Positions 15,746 to 25,600 of a stretch of DNA of 39,981 bases are shown here, piece by piece. A program made the translations under genes and the position numbers. A model generated the notes under the pieces. It searched no databases and was not told the origin of the DNA. It saw only the letters and a program-made list of their open reading frames with translations. Every line of letters begins with the position of its first letter. The first letter of the stretch is position 1. The stretch comes from an uncultured Anaerolineaceae bacterium (GTDB lineage: Bacteria > Chloroflexota > Anaerolineae > Anaerolineales > Anaerolineaceae): the NCBI GenBank assembly GCA_938020565.1, contig CALIHP010000058.1, forward strand, positions 1-39,981, written 5' to 3'.

Positions 15746-17227
15746 TCAGACCCACTTTCGGACTCGCGCCCAACCCTTCTTCCCCAGCTCAACGCACTCC
15801 GTCCGGCAGTCCGCCCCCTGCGCCGTCCAGAGCGTCCCGGCGAAGGCGCTCATCGCGGCGAAACGCAGCGCGAACGCCGCCGCGGGATTCAGCGAGGAGA
15901 AAACCAGCCGCGTCTGAACCCCCGCGCAAAGCGCGTACAGCGCAATCGCCAGGATAAAAAAGCGCCGGTCCCAACGGATCGGGAAGAGGCGGTCCGAAAC
16001 GATCCACCGTCCGATCATCGCCGCCGCATACCCGATCAGCTCGGCGAAAACCGCGCCGGTCAGTCCGAAAAGCGGGACCAGAATCCGATTCGCAATCAGG
16101 TTCGCCGCGACCGCGGCCGCCAGCATGACCGTTACCCAGATCGTCCGCCCTGTCTTCGCCGTCCCCGGATCGACGACGTAAACCCCCATGGTAAAGAGCC
16201 AGCGCAGCTGGATCACGGCCAGCAGCCCGACGCCAACGAGATATTCCGGCGGCGCCAGGAGCAGGAAGATCTCCCGCGCCCCCGTCATCATGATCGCCGC
16301 GATCAGCAGCGTCCCATACGTGAACAGCGTCAGCATCTTCGGCAGCGTCCGCCTGAGCCTGTCCTCCTCGCGAAACAGCGCGTACATCATCGGTTCCCAC
16401 GCGTTGCAGAACGCCTGCGTCGCCAGCGTAATCACGATCGCGGCCTTATTCGCCAGCCCATAGTAAGCAACCTGAACCTCGCCCGCCGCCGCGTTCAGGA
16501 CCAGCCGGTTATTCGCCGACAGCGACCAGGCCAGAATCGAGCCGGGAACGAGCGGGAACGAATAGCGCGCGATCCGCCGGAACCAGCGCGGCGAAAACGC
16601 GAACGTCAGGTAGCGCCGCGAGCCGGCAAGCGCTGAAATCGTCCCGATCAGGTTGGCGGTGAATTGCGCAACGTAGAAGCCGGGCGCGCCGGTCCGGCGG
16701 AACCCGACCCAGTACAGGATCGACCCCATGTACGCGGCGGAAACGACCAGCGAAATAACGATATACGGAAGTGCCTTGTTCTGAAGCCGAAGCAGCCCCA
16801 TCGCATACGTGTAAACCGAAACAGGGATCATCGAAAGAAACGCCAATCGGATCAGCGCCGCATTCCTACCGCTCCCGAAAAGCCGGAACGACAGGGCCGA
16901 CGAAAAAAGAATCGCCCCCAGCGCGATCGCCAGGCCGCAAAGAAAAACGAAGATCATCACGGTCGAAACGACCGTCCGCCGTTCGCCGCTCGCTTCGTCG
17001 GTTTCATTAAAGAAACGATACAGCCCCGAAATCGTATTCAGTCCGATCAGGAGAGAAAAATAACCCGACGCCGAGGTAATGACTTCGATCGTCCCGTATT
17101 CCGACGCCGTCAGCGACCGAACCATCATCGGCAGCGTAATTAAACCAGCCGCCTGCGACAGGATGCCGCCGATTCCATACAGGAGGACGTTCGCCGCGAT
17201 CGAATTGCCGTTCTGATTCCGGTTCAT
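15746..17227 (-). CDS. Wzx-like oligosaccharide flippase
   Basis: The 493-residue product is strongly hydrophobic with about 12-14 helices. It has the N-terminal family look of polysaccharide-biosynthesis (MOP/MATE-like) flippases: NVLLYGIGGILSQAAGLITLPMMVRSL followed by SEYGTIEVITSA. Such proteins move undecaprenyl-linked glycan units across the membrane. It is distinct from MurJ in this window. The ATG at 17227 is the first good start. An AT-rich regulator gene follows 19 nt after the stop, and a probable terminator of the upstream gene lies just before the start. The glycan substrate cannot be read from the sequence. Confidence 0.87.
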   Translation of the reverse strand: MNRNQNGNSIAANVLLYGIGGILSQAAGLITLPMMVRSLTASEYGTIEVITSASGYFSLLIGLNTISGLYRFFNETDEASGERRTVVSTVMIFVFLCGLAIALGAILFSSALSFRLFGSGRNAALIRLAFLSMIPVSVYTYAMGLLRLQNKALPYIVISLVVSAAYMGSILYWVGFRRTGAPGFYVAQFTANLIGTISALAGSRRYLTFAFSPRWFRRIARYSFPLVPGSILAWSLSANNRLVLNAAAGEVQVAYYGLANKAAIVITLATQAFCNAWEPMMYALFREEDRLRRTLPKMLTLFTYGTLLIAAIMMTGAREIFLLLAPPEYLVGVGLLAVIQLRWLFTMGVYVVDPGTAKTGRTIWVTVMLAAAVAANLIANRILVPLFGLTGAVFAELIGYAAAMIGRWIVSDRLFPIRWDRRFFILAIALYALCAGVQTRLVFSSLNPAAAFALRFAAMSAFAGTLWTAQGADCRTECVELGKKGWARVRKWV

Positions 17228-17241
17228 TTCAAATCAACAGG

Positions 17242-17272
17242 AAAAAAGAGAGCCGGCGCGGAAAGAGCCGCT
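17242..17272 (-). terminator. Probable Rho-independent terminator of the coiled-coil gene
   Basis: On the minus strand AGCGGC (17267-17272) pairs with GCC-G-GCT (17251-17257, one bulged G), followed by CTC and six T. It begins about 30 nt after the stop of the coiled-coil gene and just before the flippase start. Confidence 0.45.
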
Positions 17273-17302
17273 GAAAATCGCCCGGTCCCGCGCGAAAGCG
17301 CT

Positions 17303-17761
17303 TCAGTCGTCGCCGCCCTGATCGCGCTGGATATGATGAATCCCGTTGCGGACCTGATTCAGCGCCAGTTCCATCTCCGCTTCCAGCTGCCGCAGTTTTT
17401 CGAGCGTGTATTTATCCGCCTCGCGCTTGATCATCTCCGCCTCGGTCATCGCCTGTGAAACGATCTGATCGGCCCGTTTCTTCGCGTCGATCGTGATTTC
17501 CGACGCGGAAATCAGCTGTTCCTTCTTTTCGTTGGCGATCTCGATCGTCCGCGCCTGCTCTTCCGACGCCTGCGCTAAAATCCGATCGCGCTGCGCGAGG
17601 ATCTGTTTCCCGCGGTTAATCTCGTCCGGAATCGACACGCGCATCTGATCGATGATATCCAACAGTCGGTCCTCGTCGACGATAACGTTTCGCGTCAGCG
17701 GAACCGATCTTCCCTGACTCGCTAAGTCCTCCAGCTTGTCAATCAGTGTATGAATATCCAT
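17303..17761 (-). CDS. Conserved coiled-coil protein (DivIVA/ATP-synthase-b-like)
   Basis: The 152-residue product is almost entirely charged helix. A short N-terminal region (HTLIDKLEDLASQ...RNVIVDEDRLLDIIDQMRVSIPDEI) leads into a long coiled coil rich in Ala, Glu, Gln and Lys (residues ~55-140), ending in a basic/acidic tail. There is no signal peptide or membrane helix. The shape resembles DivIVA-family or V/F-ATPase stalk proteins, but no diagnostic motif is present. An AGGTGA ribosome site lies just before the ATG at 17761. It is 62 nt downstream of coaD, with its own possible -10 box and a terminator. The location beside coaD-recG suggests a conserved cytoplasmic scaffold; the function is unknown. 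Confidence 0.8.
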   Translation of the reverse strand: MDIHTLIDKLEDLASQGRSVPLTRNVIVDEDRLLDIIDQMRVSIPDEINRGKQILAQRDRILAQASEEQARTIEIANEKKEQLISASEITIDAKKRADQIVSQAMTEAEMIKREADKYTLEKLRQLEAEMELALNQVRNGIHHIQRDQGGDD

Positions 17762-17802
17762 AATTTCACCTGCTTCCTGCGACGCGATAATGACACGTTG
17801 AA

Positions 17803-17808
17803 ATTATA
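17803..17808 (-). promoter_or_regulatory. Putative -10 box (TATAAT) of the coiled-coil gene
   Basis: TATAAT on the minus strand lies in the coaD-to-coiled-coil gap, about 41 nt before the start, with a normal ribosome site in the leader. The -35 region would fall inside the end of coaD and is not clear. Confidence 0.35.
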
Positions 17809-17823
17809 TCCGATAGATCCTGA

Positions 17824-18324
17824 CTATGATAAACGCGGCTTCTCCGCGGCTTTCGCGAGGAACCGTTCTTTAACGTACGGCGGAACCATGGCCTTCGGAT
17901 CGCCCTGGTTCAAAACGATTTCCTTAACCGTCGACGACGACAGGAACATGAAGCGCGGATGCGTAATCAGTGAAACAGTCTCGATATCGGGATGAATTTC
18001 CTGATTCGCGAGCGCCATCCGGAATTCATAGTCGAAATCGGAAAACACGCGCAGCCCGCGAACCATGACCGACGCGCCGATCTTCTTCGCGAACTGAACC
18101 GTCAGCCCGTCGTAGCCGACGACCTCGATATTCGGATAATCGGCAACCGCCCGCGAAAACATCTCGATCCGCTCGGACTGCGTAAACAAGACGGTTCGTT
18201 TCTCCGGCGACGCGTAAACGCCGACGATCAACCGATCGAACAGCTTCGACGCGCGCGCGGCGATATCCAGATGCCCGTAATGCACGGGGTCAAAACTTCC
18301 AGGAAAGAGAGCGGTAATAATCAT
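17824..18324 (-). CDS. coaD: Phosphopantetheine adenylyltransferase
   Basis: CoaD transfers AMP from ATP to 4'-phosphopantetheine, the penultimate step of coenzyme A synthesis. The start at 18324 gives 166 residues, the normal family size; the longer frame to 18450 only adds sequence overlapping recG. The family N-terminus ALFPGSFDPVHYGHLDIA contains the nucleotidyltransferase GxFDPxHxGH motif. ASPEKRTVLFTQSERIEM, VMVRGLRVFSDFDYEFRMA and LSSSTVKEI (ISST-type) follow as in other CoaD proteins. It begins 4 nt after the recG stop codon, so the two are almost certainly co-transcribed. Confidence 0.95.
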   Translation of the reverse strand: MIITALFPGSFDPVHYGHLDIAARASKLFDRLIVGVYASPEKRTVLFTQSERIEMFSRAVADYPNIEVVGYDGLTVQFAKKIGASVMVRGLRVFSDFDYEFRMALANQEIHPDIETVSLITHPRFMFLSSSTVKEIVLNQGDPKAMVPPYVKERFLAKAAEKPRLS

Positions 18325-18328
18325 GTCG

Positions 18329-20833
18329 CTAACTGATATCCGTCTGAATGACCTTTTCAACGCGTTCGGCTTCCGCCCGAAGCGCCTGATGCTCCTGCGC
18401 GGATAAGTCGGGATCGGTGGAAAAAATCCGTTCCGCCTCAGCGCGCGCAAGCTGGATCAGTTCCAGATCGAAAAGCGTCGCCAGCTTGAATTCCGTCAGG
18501 CCGGATTGGCGCGTTCCCAACGCGTCGCCCGGGCCGCGTTTTTCCAAATCCTTCTCCGCCAGCTCGAAGCCGTCGTTCGTCTGCGTCATGGCAACGAGCC
18601 GGTCGTTCTCGACCGAATCGTCCTTTTCGGGGATCAGGATACAGTACGACTGCGCGTCGCCGCGGCCGACCCGACCGCGGAACTGGTGCAGCTGCGCCAG
18701 GCCAAAGCGGTCCGCGCCTTCGATGACCATAACGGTCGCGTTCGGAACGTCGACGCCAACTTCGATAACCGACGTCGAGACCAGTAAGTCGACCTCGTGA
18801 TCTTTAAAAGCCGTCAGGATCGCGTCCTTTTCCGCGTCTTTCAACTTCCCATGCAGGAGCGCGATGCGCCGATGCGGAAAGATTTCGTCACGGAGTCGTT
18901 CGAACGACTTAACAGCCGCAACCTCGTCCTTTTCGCCGTTGTCGCCGCTGTCGATCAGCGGATAAATCAGGTATGCCTGCCGGCCTTTTTTAAGCTGCTC
19001 CTCGACAAAGTACCAGGCGCGCTCCCGCGCGACCGGCGGGAAAACGCTCGTTTCGATCGGGATCCGCCCCGGCGGGAGCTCGTCGATAACCGAAACGTCC
19101 AGATCGCCGAAGACGGTCAGCCAGAGCGAGCGCGGAATCGGCGTCGCGCTCATGACCGCGACATGCGGACTTTCCCCCTTCGAACGCAGGATCGCCCGCT
19201 GCCTGACGCCGAAACGATGCTGTTCGTCGATAATCGCCAGCTCCAGATTCCGGAACTGAATCGGGTCCTCGAGAATCGCGTGCGTCCCGATCAGGAGCCG
19301 GATTTCGCCGGATTGAAGCGCTTCGGCGATCCGCCGTTTTTCGGCCTCAGCCGTCCCGCCTGAAAGGATCGCCGTATTCCCGGACGAAAGGTTCAATCCG
19401 CTCTCCGGAAAGGTAAACGCCTCCAGCAGCTTCAGCAGGTTCTGATAATGCTGTTCCGCCAGAATTCCCGTCGGAGCCATCAGGACCGCCTGCCCGCCGG
19501 AGCTGGCGACGATCAGCGCGCAGAGCAGCGCGACGACCGTTTTCCCGGAACCGACGTCCCCCTGGATCAGGCGGTTCATCGGGTGACCCGAGTCGATATC
19601 GCCGCGCATCTCGTTTAAAACACGCCACTGCGCCCCGGTCAGCCGGTAAGGGAGCCGGTCGGTCCAGCCGGTTATCCGCTCGTCAGAAATCCGGAAGCGG
19701 GTCGCCGAGGCCTTTTTCCAGTCCGCCTTTGCGCGGACCGCGTTGACCTGTCCTAAAAAGACTTCGTCGAACGCCAGCCGCCGCCGCGCTTCGCGCAGCG
19801 CTTCCTGCGACGAAGGGAAGTGAATCTGCGCAATCGCGTCCGGAAGCGCGTCGAGCTTCGCCCGCTGCCGGACGTCCGGCGGAAGGAAATCGCCGAGCGC
19901 CTCGCGCCAGTGGTTCACCGTATTAAACGCCATCCGTCTCAGGAAGCTCTGTTTGAGCTGCGAATTGGTTGAATAGATCGGAACGATCCGATTGGTTGTC
20001 AGGTGATCCGCGTCGATCGTTTCCCAGTCGGGCCCGTTCATCACAGCGCGGCCAAGATATTCGTCAACCTTTCCCGAGAAAACGTAAACCGTCCCCACTT
20101 TGAGCTGCTGCTCGAGCCAGGGCTGATTGAACCAGACGAGTCGGATTTTTCCGGTTCCGTCGCCGACGACCGCCTCTGTCAGCTGACGAACGCCGCGCTT
20201 GACCGTTGAAATCGAATACACGTTGCAGATAATCGTGACGACGTCGCCATATTCGAGCTCGTTGACCTTCTTAAACGTCGAATAATCGTCATAGCGGCGC
20301 GGAAAATAATAGAGAAAGTCGCGGACCGTATAGATCCCCTGCTTCGCCATGCTGCGCGAATTCTGCGGACCGATCCCGGGAATGACGCTGACCGGCTTCT
20401 CCAGCATCTCGCTGTTCACGCTCAGGTCGTCAAAACGGATCTTCCGGACCTGAAATCGCGGTAGTTTTTCCTCCTGCGAGCGCTGGGGCCGATCCGTCCG
20501 CTCGCGCCGCTCATCGAGACGTGACCCGTCGACGCGCGGGTGGGACGGAGCCGGTTTCGGCTTCGGCGGATTCGCTCTTTTCGTGACCGGAGAGCCTAAC
20601 CGTTCGCTCAGCGCGAGACCCGCCGCCTCCCGCGCCTCGGGGTCCATCTCTTCGTACCCGTTCAGGTACGCGCGGACCGCTTCGTCCTCTTCCGGGCTGA
20701 GCTCGCCGCCGCCGGACTCCTGATTCCAGACCGGTAAAAACCGGATCATCCCGCCGACGACCGCGCGATTGTCGCAGCCGCGATAAATTTCCAGACTGAT
20801 AAATTTCAGAAGCTTCTCTTTTGCAGACAACAT
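18329..20833 (-). CDS. recG: ATP-dependent DNA helicase RecG
   Basis: RecG is a monomeric branch-migrating helicase that remodels stalled forks and Holliday junctions. The 834-residue protein has an N-terminal extension of about 140 residues, with a basic Pro-rich linker (~85-125), compared with the ~690-residue E. coli protein. The wedge domain follows (IPGIGPQNSRSMAKQGIYTVRDFLYYFPRRYDD). Helicase motifs are clear: GDVGSGKT (425-432), DEQH (536-539), MSATPIPR, STSVIEVGVDVPNA and QFRGRVGRG. The C-terminal TRG-type region (LEKRGPGDALGTRQSG) is present. The ATG at 20833 has no Shine-Dalgarno sequence; a TAAAAT box lies 9 nt upstream. coaD follows 4 nt after the stop. Confidence 0.95.
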   Translation of the reverse strand: MLSAKEKLLKFISLEIYRGCDNRAVVGGMIRFLPVWNQESGGGELSPEEDEAVRAYLNGYEEMDPEAREAAGLALSERLGSPVTKRANPPKPKPAPSHPRVDGSRLDERRERTDRPQRSQEEKLPRFQVRKIRFDDLSVNSEMLEKPVSVIPGIGPQNSRSMAKQGIYTVRDFLYYFPRRYDDYSTFKKVNELEYGDVVTIICNVYSISTVKRGVRQLTEAVVGDGTGKIRLVWFNQPWLEQQLKVGTVYVFSGKVDEYLGRAVMNGPDWETIDADHLTTNRIVPIYSTNSQLKQSFLRRMAFNTVNHWREALGDFLPPDVRQRAKLDALPDAIAQIHFPSSQEALREARRRLAFDEVFLGQVNAVRAKADWKKASATRFRISDERITGWTDRLPYRLTGAQWRVLNEMRGDIDSGHPMNRLIQGDVGSGKTVVALLCALIVASSGGQAVLMAPTGILAEQHYQNLLKLLEAFTFPESGLNLSSGNTAILSGGTAEAEKRRIAEALQSGEIRLLIGTHAILEDPIQFRNLELAIIDEQHRFGVRQRAILRSKGESPHVAVMSATPIPRSLWLTVFGDLDVSVIDELPPGRIPIETSVFPPVARERAWYFVEEQLKKGRQAYLIYPLIDSGDNGEKDEVAAVKSFERLRDEIFPHRRIALLHGKLKDAEKDAILTAFKDHEVDLLVSTSVIEVGVDVPNATVMVIEGADRFGLAQLHQFRGRVGRGDAQSYCILIPEKDDSVENDRLVAMTQTNDGFELAEKDLEKRGPGDALGTRQSGLTEFKLATLFDLELIQLARAEAERIFSTDPDLSAQEHQALRAEAERVEKVIQTDIS

Positions 20834-20842
20834 AATACGTTT

Positions 20843-20848
20843 ATTTTA
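20843..20848 (-). promoter_or_regulatory. Putative -10 box (TAAAAT) of recG, leaderless type
   Basis: The minus strand reads GCGATAAAAT-aaacgtatt-ATG. The GATAAAAT string matches the one before murJ. The hexamer ends 9 nt before the recG start and no ribosome site fits between them. Confidence 0.45.
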
Positions 20849-21101
20849 TCGCATTCTCACGCGCTGCGCGGCCCTTTCACGTACATTCACAGAAGCTCCG
20901 GAGCAGGTTATAAAGAATTCTCTCTCAAGACAAAAAGATAGCTTCATCACAAATATCAGCAGCCTGCGCCTTATGAGATATGATTACGGCCTCCTTCAAA
21001 TCCTTCCGAATATTTTCAAGCGCCGCCGTCAGGAAACGCGGCCAGCCTCATTAAAAATGATTAAACTTAACCGCAGTTTTGATAAACAGGAGCAACGATT
21101 T

Positions 21102-22565
21102 ATGGCAATTAATTTCGGGACAGATGGATGGCGCGCGGTTATTTCCGACACGTTCACCTTTGACAACCTGCGAATCGTATCGCAGGCAGTCGCCGACGCG
21201 GTTCAATCCGGAACCTGGCTCAAGCTTTCCAAAGTCGAGAAAGTCGAAAATCCGAACCGGATCGTTATCGGATACGATACGCGGTTCCTCTCCGACCGGT
21301 ACGCCCGGGAAGTCGCGCGGATTTTAGCCGCGAACGGCTTCGAAGTTTACCTGAGCCAGTCGGCCGCGCCAACGCCCGCGATCTCGTTCGCAACGCGGAA
21401 TTTCGGCGCGATCGCCGGCGTCATGATCACCGCGTCACATAACGCCCCGCGCTACAACGGCTTCAAGCTGAAAGCCGCGTTCGGCGGCAGCGCGCTCCCG
21501 GAACAGTGTGATCTGGTTGAAGTTTACATGAACGATAACGAGACGCGCGGACGCGGCCCGAATATCCTCGATTACGAAAAAGCCCGCGACATGGGCCTGA
21601 TCAAGACGTTCAACCCGACGATCGAATACGGCGCGCACCTGCGCAGGCTTATCGATTTCGACACGATCGCGAACGCGAAAGACCTGCGGATCGTCGTTGA
21701 CTCGATGTATGGCTCCGGGCGCGGCGTCATCCCCAATCTTCTTCAGGGGACCGGCCGCGAAGTCACCGAGATCCGCGGGGAGCTCAACCCCGGTTTCGGC
21801 GGGATTCATCCGGAGCCGATCAAACGCTACCTCGGCTCGCTCGCCAGCGCGATCGGCGCGGGGCTGGGGAACCTGGGACTGGCGACCGACGGCGACGCCG
21901 ATCGGATCGGCGCGATGGACGAGCGGGGAAACTTCGTCGATCCGCATAAAATTATCGCCCTCGCCGCCCGCTACCTGCGTCAGGAAAAAGGACTGAACGG
22001 CGCGCTCGTCCGGACCGTCTCGACGACGCGCATGGTCGACGTTTTAGGCAGGAAGTACGGCGTCGACGTTTTCGAAACCCCGGTCGGATTCAACCATATC
22101 GCCGACCACATGATGGAACGCGAGGTCCTGATCGGCGGTGAAGAGTCCGGCGGGATTTCCTTCCTGGGCCATATCCCCGAAGGGGACGGAATTATCATGG
22201 GGCTGCTCGTGACCGAAATGGTCGCGAAGAGCGGAACGACGCTGTCCGAACTCGTTCAGTCGCTCGAAGACGAAATCGGCGCGTTCCGCTATGATCGGAT
22301 CGATATCCGCCTCGCCCGTCCGGTTGCGAAAAAAGACATGATCGACATGCTCATCCGTCAGGCTCCCGCGGAAATCGGCGGCGTCAGCGTCGCGGAAATC
22401 TCGACCAAAGACGGCGTCAAGTACATTCTGGAAGACGACGGATGGCTGCTGATCCGGCCGTCGGGAACCGAACCGGTCCTCCGCGTCTACGCAGAGGGAC
22501 ATTCAGACGAGATGGTCAGGACGCTCCTGAACTACGGGAACACCGTCGCGGACCGCGTTAAATAA
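21102..22565 (+). CDS. Phosphoglucomutase / phosphomannomutase family protein
   Basis: Alpha-D-phosphohexomutases interconvert hexose 1- and 6-phosphates for glycan precursors. The start at 21102 gives 487 residues: an AGGAG site lies 9 nt upstream and the family N-terminus FGTDGWRAVIS begins at once, whereas the longer frame from 20973 adds unrelated sequence. The four expected sites are present: the phosphoserine loop MITASHNAPRYNGFKLK, the metal loop TDGDADRIG, the sugar loop GGEESGG and the phosphate-binding RPSGTEPVLRVYAE. In the phosphoserine loop the usual TASHNP reads TASHNAP. Sugar specificity (Glc, Man or GlcN) cannot be decided. It is divergent from recG and convergent with smc. 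Confidence 0.9.
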   Translation: MAINFGTDGWRAVISDTFTFDNLRIVSQAVADAVQSGTWLKLSKVEKVENPNRIVIGYDTRFLSDRYAREVARILAANGFEVYLSQSAAPTPAISFATRNFGAIAGVMITASHNAPRYNGFKLKAAFGGSALPEQCDLVEVYMNDNETRGRGPNILDYEKARDMGLIKTFNPTIEYGAHLRRLIDFDTIANAKDLRIVVDSMYGSGRGVIPNLLQGTGREVTEIRGELNPGFGGIHPEPIKRYLGSLASAIGAGLGNLGLATDGDADRIGAMDERGNFVDPHKIIALAARYLRQEKGLNGALVRTVSTTRMVDVLGRKYGVDVFETPVGFNHIADHMMEREVLIGGEESGGISFLGHIPEGDGIIMGLLVTEMVAKSGTTLSELVQSLEDEIGAFRYDRIDIRLARPVAKKDMIDMLIRQAPAEIGGVSVAEISTKDGVKYILEDDGWLLIRPSGTEPVLRVYAEGHSDEMVRTLLNYGNTVADRVK

Positions 22566-22585
22566 ACCCGGTTCTCATATCGCCA

Positions 22586-22623
22586 TGTCAGGGTCCGATC
22601 CGCCGAATATCGTGACCCTGACA
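22586..22623. terminator. Hairpin between convergent pgm-like gene and smc
   Basis: TGTCAGGGTC (22586-22595) and GACCCTGACA (22614-22623) form a perfect 10-bp stem, extended inside by CGAT/ATCG with one bulged base. No T-tract follows on either strand. Its position between two converging genes suggests transcription termination or mRNA 3' end protection. Confidence 0.5.
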
Positions 22624-22697
22624 CGGGCAGATTCCTTCCGGCGATCCGGATTCAGGACTGTATCATCGCCCGGCCGGCCCCCGTCGCGCAAATCCAA

Positions 22698-25600
22698 TCA
22701 GGCGCGGCTGAAATAGGACTGATCAACGTCGTCGAGCCGCAGGCTGACAACCTGACTGATCGAATCCTTCGAAATCGTGACGCCGTAAATAACGTCCGCC
22801 GTTTCAACCGTATTGCGGTTATGCGTAATCAAAATGAATTGAATCTCATTGCTCAGCTCGCGCAGCAGCTCGCAGAAGCGGCCGACGTTCGCTTCATCCA
22901 GCGCCGCGTCCACCTCGTCAAATACGCAGAACGGCGTCGGCGACACGCGCAGCAGCGCGAAAACCAGCGCGACCGCCGTCAGGCTGCGTTCCCCGCCGGA
23001 CAGCAGGGATAATTCCTGCTCGCGCCGCCCCGGAAGCTTCGCCTGAATATCGATCCCGGAGCTGTTTAAATCGTCCGGATCGGTCAGCACCAGCTTCGCC
23101 GTTCCCCCGCCGAAAAGCCGGGTAAACAGGTCACGGAACTCCGCCTGGACCTTTTCAAACGTCGTCTGGAACGCGGTCCGCATCATTTCTTCCAGTTCGA
23201 CGATCACCTCTCGCAAATCTTTATCGGCCTGACGAACGTCCGCCAGCTGCGTCTTCAGGAAGGCATAACGCTCCTGAACCTCGTCGTACTCTCTGATCGC
23301 CTCCGGATTGATCGGCCCCATGCGCCGGATCGACGATTTCATCCGCTGAATCTGGTCGTTGAGCGATTCCGGAATTTCTTCGACACTGGCTAACTCGGAA
23401 ACGAGGTCGCCGAGCGGAAGCGTCGACTGCCCGATAACTTTTTCGTCAAAATCGAACGATACCAATCCAAAATCTTCTTCGATCCGCGATTTCAGCGAAT
23501 CCAATCCATTTTGCAGGCGCGAAACCTCGAGCTGAGCGACCATAAGGCTTTTTTCCGCCGCTGCCGACCGCTGCTGAGCGGATTGAAAATCGGACTGCGC
23601 CGCGGCCGCCGATTGATCGTAGGCGGTTAATCGGCCTTCGGCGGGCTGGATCGCGGCCTCGATCCGCTTCGCCTCAGCGTCGCTTTCCGTCTCCTCGCGC
23701 CTGAGCGCCTCGCTCCGTTCGTTAATCGCCGCAATTTCGCCTTCTATCGCGCGAATCTTTTCGCCGTTCGCTGCGATCCGCGCCTGGTTCCGCTCCATCT
23801 GGGCAGCCGCTTCCTTCGCGCGCGCTTCCGCCTCGCGGATCGATTTCCCGGTCACGGTATACTCAATCGTCCAATACTGGACCTGACTTTGAAGCTCCTC
23901 CGGATGAATCGCGTGGATCGCGTCCTGGAGCGCACGGATTTCGGTTCGAATCGTTTCTGACGCGCTTTCGGCCGCCGTTAACGCCTGACGATCCGCGTTG
24001 ATCTGAATCACGAGCTTCTCACGCTGTCCCTCGTTCTCCTGGATCCGCTGACGCTGGAACGCAATAAACTGTTCCTGCTTTTGAACGTCGATCTGAAGCC
24101 TGCTATGCGCCTTCCGGTCTCCGTCAAGCGCAGCGGACAGCTCTTTCCTTTTTTCCGATATGGCCGACTGACGGGCTGAATTCTCGTCGATCCGGAGCGC
24201 AAGCTCGCCGAGTTTCGCGTTTTCCGTCGCCTCGGACGCCCCGATCCGCTCGATCTCCGCCGCCAGCTCGCGCATCTCGCGTTTCCGCGACAACAGCGCG
24301 ACTTTCGGATTCGTTCCAGCGACAACGACGCCGTCGCCGTCGAACCGCTCGCCTGCGGACGTCACCAGCGTCTCGCCCGGACGAAGCTCCGATCGGAGCG
24401 CGTTCCCTTTCCGGAACGCTTCCGCCGCGTTGGCTTCGCCGATCAGGTATGCCCCATCCAAAAAACGCCGCGCCAGCGCGGCATAACCCGGCTCCGTCTC
24501 GACGATCGCCATCAGCGGTACACAGCCAGCAGCCAGCAGCGCTTCGTTCGGTCCGGATTCACCCGACCGTCCGCCGCCGTCGTCCGAAATAACGACTCGG
24601 CCGTTATTCCCGGCGCGGAGAAGACCCGCGGCCGCGTCCCAGTCCGACCGATCGACGATAACGCCGTCCAGCGCCTCGCCTAAAACCGCCGCCGCCGCGG
24701 TTTCCGCTTCTTTCGGGAAGCGGAAAAGCGCGCCGATCGTCGTTACCGCTTTCGTAAGCTGGCTTTTCTTCGCCGCCTGGACGAGAAACTGCGCGCCCTG
24801 ATTCAGGCCGGTAAGGTTCGCGTCGGCGCTCGTCAGGACGTCGAGCCGCGCCTTTCTCTGCGACCGGGCAGTGCGGATTTCCGCCAGTCCGGATTGAATC
24901 GCGGCGCGTTCCGCCAGAAGCGCGTCAGCTTCCTGCCGGACCTGCGCGAGCTCGTTCGCCGCGGCCTGATACGCCGCTTCGTTCGCGCTGACGGTCTCCG
25001 CCGCGAGCCGGAGCTTCTCCCGAATCCCGGACAGCTCCGATTCCGCTTTTTTCCCCGCCTCCTCGAACGTCCGGCTCAACGCGTCGATAGAACGTAAGCG
25101 CTCCTGCGCCTCGTCGAGCCGCGCTTTAACCCGGACCTTCTCGTTTTCTTTCGCGGCGCTCTGGTTCCGCTGGTCGGATAAGCGACGCCGGAGCGTATTC
25201 ATCTCCGCCAGCTGCGTTTCGAGCTCGGTTTCAAAGCGTTTTTTCTCCGCGCCCGCCGTCTCGATCCCTTTTCGCAGTCCGTCGATCTCCTGCCGCGTCT
25301 GCGTCAGGCGCTCTTCCTGATGCTGATATTCAACCTGATTCAATTCGCTCTCTTCGCCGAACTGTTTCAGCGAGCGGTCCGCCGCGATGAGTCGTTCCGA
25401 CAAAATCGCCGCTTCGCGGGCCGCACGTTCTTTCGTCGCGTGGACCTGCGAAAGGGAACGATGAAGCTCGCCGATCGCGTCGCGTTCCGCTTTAATCTGC
25501 GATTGAATCTGGTTCACGAGCCGTTCCTTCTCGCCCTGCCGCGCCCGCGCTTCGGCCGCGATTCTGGACTGCGCTTCGACGCCGCGGATCGCCGCTGAAA

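Noticed and set aside
18325..18450. 42-residue N-terminal extension of CoaD overlapping recG
   Set aside because: CoaD normally begins with the motif found right after the ATG at 18324, and the extension lies within recG coding sequence.
20973..21101. N-terminal 43-residue extension of the phosphohexomutase
   Set aside because: The family N-terminus and an AGGAG ribosome site both support the start at 21102; the extension is basic and unrelated.
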